This document shows, one piece after another, positions 1 through 9,869 of a stretch of DNA of 64,000 nucleotides. Every line of letters starts with the position of its first letter. Position 1 is the stretch's first letter. The stretch comes from Siderastrea siderea (taxonomy: Eukaryota; Cnidaria; Anthozoa; Scleractinia; Rhizangiidae). The notes under the pieces were generated by a model, which saw only the letters and a list, made by a program, of their open reading frames with translations, did no database searches and had not been told where the DNA came from. Both the position numbers and the translations under genes were made by a program. Location: NCBI GenBank assembly GCA_964030785.1, contig OZ034971.1:43106804-43170803 (forward strand), given 5' to 3'.

Positions 1-510
1 TTGAGCAAGATTCTGGAGAAGGCGGTACATAACCAACTCTACTATTTTCTCAATGACAACAAGATCATTACCTCCAAGCAATTTGGTTTTCGACCTAAGC
101 TATCAACAAATACAGCCTTGACACACTTTACAGATAATGTACTTCTGAACATGGACTCTGGTCGTCTTACAGGAGCTGTTTTCTTGGATCTCTCGAAAGC
201 GTTTGACACAGTTGACCACAACCTTTTACTTCATAAGCTTAAATCGGTCGGACTCTCAGAGGACACTGTTAATCGGTTCCAGTCATATCTCGCGAACAGA
301 AAACAAAGGACGTCTGTCGGAGATACACTCTCTGTTGCTGTACCAATAACTGTTGGGGTCCCACAAGGAAGTATATTAGGACCGCTTCTTTTTCTTATCT
401 ATGTGAATGATTTATCATCGTGTCAGCTTGCTAGTGAAATTATTCTTTACGCTGATGACACTGTGATTTATTACTCATCGACTGATCTCTTTGACCTTGA
501 AAGCAAGTTA
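1..510 (+). pseudogene. LINE reverse transcriptase, N-terminal part (CR1/L2 group), interrupted
   Basis: Non-LTR retrotransposon reverse transcriptase, open from the window edge. Visible RT motifs are the palm LDLSKAFDTVDH (about residues 61-72), the VPQGSILGPLLFLIYVNDL block (about 121-139) and the catalytic YADDTVIYY box (about 149-157). The frame is lost at about base 510, where a 6 kb TTAA-flanked element is inserted. The C-terminal part resumes at 6508, in the frame expected if the insert is skipped. The 5' end, including any endonuclease domain, lies outside the window. The clade call rests on motif style and the ATT-repeat 3' end seen at 7400-7433. Confidence 0.9.
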
Positions 511-1330
511 AGTGGCAATCTCTGTAAAAGCGGTCCGCTGCATTTCGGGTCAGAAAATCAATTTCCTTCAAACTTTACCCACGAAACTATCTTAGTCTAA
601 AAGTAAACATAAGCATATTTTTTTTGCAAATGTTACAAAATATTTTTTTTCTAAGCCAAAATCGCCCGCACCGTGAGGTGGCGATTTTTGGCGGCGATGT
701 GACCCAAAAATAGGGAGTTTTGACGGTCTCGCCACTTCAAAATGTAGCGATTTCTGGTAAGCTATATATTTTTCTGTATTAGACTATTCCTTGAATAGTA
801 CATTGATGTTAATTTTAGCGCGATTTATCGAAGTTTCCTGCATTAAAGAATTTTTTTTCGAAGGCTCTCTCGCCATTAACGCCAATGAAGAAAAGATGCA
901 AACTTTAAATTCGTCATTACGCAAAAGTCCAACTCCTTGAACACAATTTTTCTATTCAGACCAACTAACCTTACATCAAATAACATGTAAATATAAAAAT
1001 ATATTGTGGTTTAAGCGAATTTTAAAAACAGGTGGTCATGAAGTTTAGTGCTTTTTGCAACAAGGTGCCAAATATGGCCCACACTCGAAGAATGTTAAAC
1101 GAACAAATTTTGATGTCATTGAAGTGTTTTTGGTCTGCACGCTTTCCTAAATGAAAAATCACGAATTACGGAATTTTGCCATGTTGCGACTCTTCGGCGC
1201 AATCGGAATACTACGGAGTATCCGTGATTCGCTCCTACGTGATTGAACCAAAACTTACCAGCGACGTCTCTTCAAGGCGAGAGCGCTTCTGACGCTGCTT
1301 TCCTCTATGCATGGCGAACATATAACTTAA

Positions 1331-1719
1331 AGGGGCTATGTCACGCTATTTTAGTATTTTTTAAAAAGCTAAAAAGTGTCTTGGCATCAATTGAATTCCA
1401 AAAATAATGGTCTAGCTTTGTTATTAAAGACTATCTTACGGCACTGAAACTGTTTCCTGTTGTCTGTTGCTACGGATGGCAAGGATGGAAATGGATTGAA
1501 ACTTGAAAAAATTGGGCCAATTTTTTCAAGTTTTGATGCTATGTTCTCAAAAATCAGCAAAAAAATTATTATGGTCAGCTCTCCCCGATAAACTTCATTT
1601 GATATCTTCCTCATAGTTTTAAAGGAGCATTTTGTGCATGAATAAAGGCACTACATTGAAGATTATGATTTAAGCACAGAATTGCCCTAAAATAGCAAAA
1701 TCCTTGTGACATAACCCCT
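1331..1719. mobile_element. 389-bp TTAA MITE nested in the left arm
   Basis: Ends are AGGGGCTATGTCAC and the inverse of AGGGGTTATGTCAC, flanked by TTAA at 1327-1330 and 1720-1723. The right arm of the host palindrome (about 5690-5700) has the same flanks joined through a single TTAA, so the empty site is visible in the same element. The TIR differs from that of the host element, so this is a different TTAA family. Confidence 0.88.
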
Positions 1720-2070
1720 TTAAATGGATCAACTGGGACCACGAGGAAATATTTCAGGAAAAGAAACATACCATTTGAATCGTCTTTAGGTGCGAGTAAA
1801 TTTTGATTGAAAAACAACTAAAAGAGCCCGGTCAAGTAACGCAACAAGCGGTCATGTCACATTGCTGTTTGAGTTAATAATTAGTCGTCGCAAATATTCC
1901 ATAAAAGTCACGAAATGTTAGGCATTTCTCACAAACACAATATGGACCTCATATATTTGCCTCTATGTGACAATTAAAGGTAAAATAGCGCATAAAAACA
2001 TTTTTTCTTCGTACCTGTACCTAACGTTTATACGTAAAATCCATTCTGGTAGAAAGCAAATAGCCTGTCT

Positions 2071-2112
2071 GTGTACAGCCGCCCGCACTCCGGAGTGCGG
2101 GCGGCTGTACAC
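2071..2112. repeat. 42-bp perfect palindrome
   Basis: GTGTACAGCCGCCCGCACTCC is followed immediately by its exact reverse complement with no spacer. A counterpart with one end mismatch lies in the right arm at 5301-5338. It is GC-rich in an AT-rich element and can form a cruciform. Confidence 0.95.
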
Positions 2113-2784
2113 GAGCTAGAAAGCAAAATCACTGCTCTAGAAAACTCCAAAGAATTGCTTTATTTACCTTTACTGACTGTTAACAAATCACTTATAAAAA
2201 GCATCTTGCGTGATGAATGCAAGTCCGTTTCAGTAAACGCATTACGTGACAGAACCATTTGTCACACAGTCAACCTGGTCTTACCGTGGACCTTCAGTTT
2301 TGTCTAGCGCGAAAGGTAACGAAAATTGACCTTTAATAATAACTCTGCTTGGAAACATCAAAAAGAAACGAGCTAACACTGTGTATGCGAAATGCGTGCA
2401 ACTCCGCATTTTGTCATATCCTATGTGCGTGACCGTATGGTGGTGGGGGAATCTCCGTTTGCGTTTCTAGCTCTCCGCATGTCATCTGCCACTTGAGCGG
2501 GACCCTCTTTTCTCCCAGTTTGCTGTCCAATTTCAAACTTTTTCTGCAAATAGTCACTCACTTTCTTAGAAAACCGCCTTGTAAGATGTTTTAGTGCCAC
2601 TCAAAGAAATCGTCTGGAAACGTTGAACCCAATCTATCCGTGATTTCTCATAAAGGCCAACTTTTGCCGGTTCTGTAGAGCAGCGGTGCCCAAAGACATT
2701 CAAGTGAATGTCCAGTTGTTCAGGACTGCTGAATGCGATCTGGGCATTCAAAGGAGCTGCTATCCACGTCATCGGTTTTATTTT

Positions 2785-3050
2785 TCTTTAAAATGCTCTT
2801 TATAAGTGGTTAGTTAACAGTCACTAAGGGTAAGTAAAACAATTCTCTCGAGTTTTCTAGAGAAGTGATTTTGCTTTCTAGCCTGTGTACGGCCCCTTGC
2901 ACTCTGGAGTGCGGGCGGCTGTATTGCCTTCTACCAGGATGGATTTTACGTACTAAAACGTTTGGTACAGGTACGAAGAAAAATGTTTTTATGCGCTATT
3001 TTACCTTTAATTGTCAGATAGAGGCAAATATATGGTTTGCAATTCAGTCG
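2785..3050. repeat. Third, diverged copy of an arm segment in the centre of the fold-back element
   Basis: This segment resembles the right-arm segment about 5195-5465 in the same orientation, including the stretch around the palindrome (here only CACTCTGGAGTGCGGGCGG survives) and ATGTTTTTATGCGCTATTTTACC. It is clearly more diverged than the two arms are from each other, which suggests an older duplication inside the element. Confidence 0.7.
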
Positions 3051-3435
3051 TAGTACATTGAAAAGTGTCAAGTGTATGGATTTCTCCAGGGGCTGGTGGG
3101 GGGAGTCACCATAGAAAGGCTCGTCGAAACTTGTAAAAGGGACCCCTTAAAAGGTATCAGAATCTCGTTTGGGGGCGTGGATTAAATTAAGGTTCAGACC
3201 TAAGAGGAAGGAAGTAGTTCCGGTCATACTTTCTTTGTAAGATTATAACCTTAATAAAGGCACCGCTATAACCACATTGTGTTGGCTTCAGATTTAAGCA
3301 CCTTGAGTGGCACCAACCGTGGAGTTTAAACAGTACTCCCGATAATTTTATATGGGATTCCCCCACCACCATACGGTCACGCACATAGGATATGACAAAA
3401 TGCGGAGTTGCACGCATTTCGCATACACGGCGTTA

Positions 3436-5014
3436 GGGACGGACCATTATTTTTTTGGAGAGGGGAGGGGGGGGGGATGAAAAATCCTGAAAAATTTGTT
3501 TGCAAAATCAAAAAAGCCCAAATAAATTGTTTGCAGACATGAAAAGGAGAAAATAAAAAGTTTGCAGACTAGTTGATATATAGTTTGATTTATATATTAA
3601 AAAGTAAATTTAGTCCTATTTGTTAAAATGCAAGATAACAATGCAACAAAATGATTTGCATGGATTCTCACTGGTTTGACATGGTAAATTAGCCACCACA
3701 AACTAATTCAAAAGTTGACACTTGAGTGTTTGCTATTCATTAGAGCAAATGAGCTATTTAACACTCAAACATCAGTTTTGTCATTTCTTTCCGGTGGCTA
3801 GTTTACCAAATTGACTTGGTTGATAAACCCCAATTTCTGTTTTTTATTTTTCCACCAACAAATTACCACAGTTTCTTAAAATCAGTTATTAACCCCTTTA
3901 TTAAAAATAATCTCTTCTGAGGACCTTGAAAGCATTAAATGCTAAAGTTAGGTTATTGTATCAATCGTTTCTACAACAAGAACTTTTTGTAATTGAATAG
4001 CTGTAATTGGAAAACTACGTTGCGCACGCGTCAATCAGGTGCACTGAAATGGGTTCTTTTTATAGCTGTTTCTCCACTGCTTTCAAGACTGATAATTAAA
4101 AATATATCCCTGAAGGGCACATAGATTTTCTAATCTCGCATTTTGTTATAGATAGAATTAAATGGACTTCGTATTGTACAGTTCAGGCGTAATCGTGCCC
4201 GTAATTTCAAATCATCCTCGCGCTACGCGCTCGGCTGATTTAAATTAACTCGCCCAATTACTCCCTGAATTGTGCTCCACTGAGTCCAACTACCATTACT
4301 AATCAAGAACTCTTCGAAGTGTAATGAAACTCTAACTAAGAGAAAAGATTAACTTGAATTCCTGGGTTGCATGTATTCACTAATCGTCACACTGTCTTTT
4401 CAACAGGGTCCTAGGCTGGTTTGATGATGACATTTAATAAATCATCAAACAGCAAGCCGTCTCCTGTTTTCCACTTGCATGAAGAAGGCAAATTGGATCC
4501 AGTCTTGTATACACTACAAAATAAAGCGCAAGTGTAAACAAGCGCTGTTTCATTTGGCTCCTCAATCCTCTCTAGGATCAGGGGAGAAAAGGCCACTGGT
4601 GCAGTTCTATATTATTACTTGCAATTACGTTCGCATTTTAATGTTTCAGGATACTTTGACGTGAGATTTTCAATTTTTTTAGGAAACAAAACAAGCCATG
4701 GTGCAGTTATACTTTAATAAGTTAGAGACCTATGAAACACGGCACTCGTGGAAAGCAGTTTTAGGCAGTAATGTTTAGATTAGTAATTTTACTACATAAG
4801 ATTACCTGATGAATTTTAACCGTATATAAACAAATGTAATAATAATAATAATTGGTAATAATAATAATAATAATAACAAACACACAAAAAAATTGTTTGC
4901 AGGAAGATGCAGCGGGTAAAAAATTGTTTGCACAGACAACAACACAGAAAAAAATTGTTTGTCTTGAAAAAATTTTCATCCCCCCCCCTCCAAAAAAAAA
5001 AAATGGTCCGTCCC
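3436..5014. mobile_element. 1.6 kb PIF/Harbinger-like element nested in the right arm
   Basis: Terminal inverted repeats begin GGGACGGACCATT followed by T-rich then G-rich sequence. The element is flanked by the 3-bp direct repeat TTA (3433-3435 and 5015-5017). A TTA/TAA duplication is the PIF/Harbinger hallmark. The left arm of the host palindrome (around 2375-2395) has the uninterrupted site. No transposase-length ORF is present. The interior contains a cluster of TTGTTTGCA motifs near both ends and an (AAT)n tract at 4838-4877. Confidence 0.7.
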
Positions 5015-5300
5015 TTAGCTCGTTTCTTTTTGATGTTTCGAAGCAGAGTTATTATTAAAGGAAAATTTTCGTTACCTTTTGCGCTAGACAAAACTGAAGG
5101 TCCACGGTAAGACCAGGTTGACTGTGTGACAAATGGTTCTGTCACGTAATGCGTTTACTGAAACGGACTTGCATTCATCACGCAAGAAAAGAGTACTATC
5201 CAAAAGATGCTTTTTATAAGTGATTTGTTAACAGTCAGTAAAGGTAAATAAAGCAATTCTTTGGAGTTTTCTAGAGAAGTGATTTTGCTTTCTAGCTCGC

Positions 5301-5338
5301 GTACAGCCGCCCGCACTCCGGAGTGCGGGCGGCTGTAC
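5301..5338. repeat. 38-bp palindrome, right-arm counterpart
   Basis: Mirror-arm copy of the palindrome at 2071-2112. The core is perfect; the outermost pairs are lost because GTGTAC has become GCGTAC on one side. Confidence 0.93.
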
Positions 5339-6507
5339 ACAGACAGGCTATTTGCTTTCTACCAGAATGGATTTTACGTATAAACGTTAGGTACAGGTAC
5401 GAAGAAAAAATGTTTTTATGCGCTATTTTACCTTTAATTGTCACATAGAGGCAAATATATAAGGTCCATATTGTGTTTGTGAGAAATGCCTAACATTTCG
5501 TGACTTTTATGGAATATTTGCGACGACTAATTATTAACTCAAACAGCAATGTGACATGACCGCTTGTTGCGTTACTTGACCGGGCTCTTTTAGTTGTTTT
5601 TCAATCAAAATTTACTCGCACCTAAAGACGATTCAAATGGTATGTTTCTTTTCCTGAAATATTTCCTCGTGGTCCCAGTTGATCCATTTAAGTTATATGT
5701 TCGCCATGCATAGAGGAAAGCAGCGTCAGAAGCGCTCTCGCCTTGAAGAGACGTCGCTGGTAAGTTTTGGTTCAATCATGTAGGAGCGAATCACGGATAC
5801 TCCGCAGTATTCCGATTGCGCCGAAGAGTCGCAATATGGCAAAATTCCGTAATTCGTGATTTTTTTATCATCATATTTCATTTAGGAAAGCGTGCAGACC
5901 AAAAACACTTCAATGACATCAAAATTTGTTCGTTTAACATTCTTCGAGTGTGGGCCATATTTGGCACTAAACTTCATGACCACCTGTTTTTAAAATTCGC
6001 TTAAACCACAATATATTTTTATATTTACATGCTATTTGATGTAAGATTAGTTGGTCTGAATAGAAAAATTGTGTTCAAGGAGTTGGACTTTTGCGTAATG
6101 ACGAATTTAAAGTTTGCATGTTTTCTTCATTGGCGTTAATGGCGAGAGAGCCTTCGAAAAAAAAAATCGTTAATGCAGGAAACTTCGATAAATCGCGCTA
6201 AAATTAACATCAATGTACTATTCAAGGAATAGTCTAATACAGAAAAATATGTAGCTTACCAGAAATCGCTACAGTTTGAAGTGGCGAGACCGTCAAAACT
6301 CCCTATTTTTGGGTCACATCGCCGCCAAAAATCGCCACCTCACGGTGCGGGTGATTTTGGCTTAGAAAAAAAATATTTTGTAACATTTACAAAAAAAATA
6401 TGCTTATGTTTACTTTTAGACTAAGATAGTTTCGTGGGTAAAGTTTGAAGGAAATTGATTTTCTGACCCGAAATGCAGCGGACCGCTTTTACAGAGATTG
6501 CCACTTA

Positions 6508-7257
6508 AATTCTGATTTGGCTACAATTTCCAATTGGTTTTCGAGCAATCTGCTGACCCTTAATATTTCTAAATGCAATTTCGTTATTTTTGGTAACTCA
6601 CGGAAGCTTAAACTGGTTAATGAGGTTTCTCTTAAAGTTAATTCCACTGCTATTGATAGGTCTGACTCGTTTAAGTACCTGGGAGTGGTTATAAACCAAA
6701 CTATGTCTTGGTCTGAGCACATTGATACTAGCAGTACAAAGATCAATCAAAGGATTGGAATGATAAAGAGAATACGACATCTTTTGCCTTTACATGCTAA
6801 GCTAACACTATACAATTGCTTAATCATCCCACTGTTTGACTATGGAGACACAGTATGGGGTGACAAAAATAACGACACGCTTATGGGTCAGCTGCAAGTT
6901 TTTCAAAACAAGGCAGCCAAGGTCCTGCTTAATTTACCACCAAGAAGTTCTTCAACCGAGGCACTAGATCGTCTGGACCTAAAGACCCTCTCACAGAGAC
7001 GACACTTCCATCACTGTGTTATGATGCAAAAATATCTGTTGGGGGAAATTGATTTTAAATTTAACATCAGACGCAATAGTAGTTTTCATTCTTATCAAAC
7101 TCGCAGAAGCAATGATTTACACCTTCCTCGCGTGCGTACCAATTGGGGCAAGCAAACTTTCATCTATCAAGCCTCTAAGGACTGGAACAACCTAGACAAT
7201 GACATTAAAAACAGCAAATCATTGTCTTCATTTAAGGCAAAACTTAAAACTTTTTAA
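6508..7257 (+). pseudogene. LINE reverse transcriptase, C-terminal part
   Basis: Continuation of the RT at 1-510 after the inserted element. It reads SDLATISNWF, then the thumb and post-RT region (LLTLNISKCNFVIFG, FKYLGVVINQ, a WSEHI helix) and ends SLSSFKAKLKTF before TAA, as usual for CR1/L2/Rex-type RTs. The only visible break is the insertion. Removing the insert and one TTAA copy gives a continuous frame across the junction, so the LINE was open when the DNA element landed. A truncated copy of the same family lies at 35983-36511. Confidence 0.9.
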
Positions 7258-7404
7258 ATTATGCTAATTGTTAAAGTCTTTTAAATTAGTTTTATATTGT
7301 AATATCTATTTTTATCTCTTTTCTTAGTTTTTAATTTTTTATTTTTATTATAATTTGCAGGGCCCCACTGAAAACCGCCAAGGCGAGTGGGCTCCCTGGT
7401 TAAA

Positions 7405-7436
<32 letters not shown>

Positions 7437-7440
7437 TATA
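7258..7440 (+). mobile_element. LINE 3' UTR and ATT tail
   Basis: AT-rich 3' UTR following the RT stop codon, with a conserved GC block (GGGCCCCACTGAAAACCGCC) about 40 bp before an (ATT)n tail at about 7405-7433. The same UTR and tail recur at 36285-36511, which marks the 3' end of the family. Microsatellite 3' tails are typical of CR1/L2-group LINEs. Confidence 0.8.
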
Positions 7441-9490
7441 ATGAGAATTAATAGTTCTTGATCACCTGGACTCTAGGCAGTCTCTTTTTGGATAGGTGAC
7501 AGCAAGACCAAAACAAGCTTGGTGAATCTGGGGCAATCCCTGTGTGCCCCACTATCTATCATAAGGTGCATTCACTGTAAATCGGAAAAACTGGGTCTGG
7601 ACATTGTACAAATAATGGTACGAACCAAACCTGTTAATGTTTGGTAACAGCTTCACAAAACGTTTATGGAGGACCTGGTTTGGAAAGACAGATTTTTAGA
7701 GTCCAGACCAGTCTTCGTTTCATGGTGTGCCCATGGTGGGCACATTCACGATGCATTCACTACGTAAACATTAGATCTGACACCCATAAAAATGCTAATG
7801 AATCAAAAGATGGGTCACCCATATTTTGGGGGTTTTGGAACAGTCCCATAATTCCACAGTGTAATTAAATTGACCTATGTAGCAGAGTGCATTGCTAAAA
7901 CTGCCGTGCTGAACAGTGATATTTTCTTGTGAACCAGGGCCAAGTAAGACAAATTCTAGAATGAAGTAATGTTTAACTGTGGAATTCATAGCCTACAAAT
8001 ACAGCCCCACCTAGGCAGCAGTATTCGCAGGCTATGGAATTCAAGGACATTGCATCGAAGTAGGCAAAACAGAGTTAATGGTTAGAAAACGACCAACTCA
8101 AAAATGTCTCTGCCCTTTTTATTGTAATGAATGCTATTGAACAGTATTACAGTACTACACATATCCGTGTTCAGGTTAGTATATTTAACTTGTTTCATGC
8201 GTCAACATTGCTGTTATCTGCCGATATTTCCAACTGAAGGAATTTTATGCCACGTCACTCTTGGTCACACAATCATCAGATGGGGTGATTTTGTGCTTTC
8301 TAAGCACGATTTAAAAAATTCTGAATATTCTAAAATCATTTGCCCAGACAAACCTTAACGTCATTTGAAAGTACAACATCATTAGTCTTTAAAACCTAAA
8401 GGCTCCAGGTAAAGGCACATGGTCAAACTCGTTGTTCTTTTTCACCTAAGAAGCCTTACTCTTTTTTATTCTCTTGAGGCCTATACAAGCACAAAAGCTT
8501 TTCTAAATTACTATATACAAAGTACATGCACTGAAGGCATGATGACATAATTCACCCACCCTAAAGGTCTTGGGATCACTTAGAGCAAGAGACTGGAAAC
8601 TGCCTGTTTCTCTGGAAACAACCTGATTAAGAGCAAATGTTGCCAAAATTCAAACATTTTCAAAATACGGTGGCAACAGGTCAAAAATCAATTCCGCTCA
8701 TATTCTTATGTTAGGTAGACCTTAAGGTGAAACAAATCACTGCATAGGTTGTTTGGCTGAATATCGATTTATTTTCAAGAAAATCGGTAATAACGGAATT
8801 TGCTCAAAATACCACTTATGGAGCTCAAAATTTAAGGCAAATCTCGAAGCTTTGCGTAACAAAATGAAGCACTCCAGGGCAATAAAAATTAATGAAACTT
8901 GTTTAAATATATGTTAAAATCAATTTCTGCTCATTTATTTATGAGCTCTCATTAAATTTATCCGACATACTTTGACTAAATAAAAAGTGTATCAAATTTA
9001 ACCTCTAAAAAGGTATGTGGTGCCAAATATTGTTAGTCACAGATCTGGATTTCAAGCGGAGAAGGAATGTTCTTTTCCCTTTTAAAAGGATTTTTGGGAG
9101 AAATTAATTGACGCGATGTTATAGAATTTTAAAGTTGGACAAAATGCGTTGATTCAATTGATCCGAAAAGTCAGCCTAATGAACTCAGTGTACACATACA
9201 CAAACAACTTCATGTTTCGCAGGTTTTGATCAGCCAACAACCGATTTTAACACAAAATCTTTAACCTTCGTGTTGCTGTATTACAGATAAGAGCTATAGT
9301 CCTTGTTTACGATAAAATTCAAGCTAACTGCAAGGAAAGTTGCCAGGATATCCGCTGTTTTTGATGTAAGGATTCTCTTTTCCCATTTTTGTTAGAAAAT
9401 AGACTTGAGGTGTTGTACATAAGATGTTTTTTCCTTAAAACTAGCTCTGAACTGAACAGCAAAACAAGAAGTCATTAATACAAAAAACAT
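7441..9490. other. No gene recognised
   Basis: AT-rich sequence between the LINE tail and the BEL LTR. Short ORFs (60-78 codons) show no family resemblance and no consistent splice sites. No tandem repeat or RNA gene was seen. Confidence 0.6.
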
Positions 9491-9491
9491 C

Positions 9492-9765
9492 TGTTACGTG
9501 CCTTGGGTGATACGGCTCATACAAGGAGGCTTAATCAGGACGCCTTATTCTGAGGATTAGTGAACTTTCAGGACTGTATTCCAGGATTTCCAGGAGAAAT
9601 TCATGCTCCAAATCACATTTTCCAAAGGTTTAATTGAACTCAACGTACAGAAAAACTACTCGCACTTCGGTGTTATTCGTACAACGTGGTCAGAAAAGTC
9701 CACAGTTCCCGTTGGTCCGTAATGTCGCGTGACAGGCCGTCACACTGTGTAACGCACCTCTAACA
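9492..9765 (-). repeat. BEL/Pao 3' LTR, solo copy
   Basis: Read on the minus strand, the block starts TGTTAGAGGTGCG and ends CACGTAACA, giving TG..CA termini and a short TGTTA..TAACA inverted end. It is immediately preceded on that strand by the purine run AGGGGGGAA (9766-9774), a polypurine tract, and by BEL integrase coding sequence. No second copy was found upstream near 13.4 kb, so the 5' LTR is missing. Confidence 0.75.
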
Positions 9766-9869
9766 TTCCCCCCTGTTGACCAAATATTTGGCTACCAATT
9801 TTATCTGGTGAGCACAATCACTACATAATAGGGAGAAAACTAAACACAACGAGAATTCCTAGAGAAAGT

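Larger units (their letters stand above)
509..6507. mobile_element. 6 kb TTAA-flanked fold-back DNA transposon, non-autonomous
   Basis: Direct TTAA copies (about 508-511 and 6504-6507) enclose a sequence whose ends are inverted repeats starting GTGGCAATCTCTGTAAAAGC. The inverted similarity continues inward for about 1.55 kb per arm once two nested insertions are set aside: left arm about 512-2453, right arm about 3357-6503. The centre (about 2454-3356) is roughly 0.9 kb. No transposase ORF is visible; the short ORFs are in mirror copies of repeat sequence. A TTAA duplication fits piggyBac or Kolobok mobilisation; which one cannot be told from this sequence. The insertion splits a LINE RT and is seamless at the protein level. 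Confidence 0.85.

Noticed and set aside
4761..5145. Overlapping ORFs of 60-109 codons on both strands
   Set aside because: Caused by the AAT microsatellite and the A/C homopolymer end of the Harbinger-like element.
509..6507. Assembly palindrome artefact as the explanation for the inverted arms
   Set aside because: The arms differ by many point changes and by two clean insertions, and the outer flanks are a unique LINE, so a simple chimeric-read artefact is unlikely.
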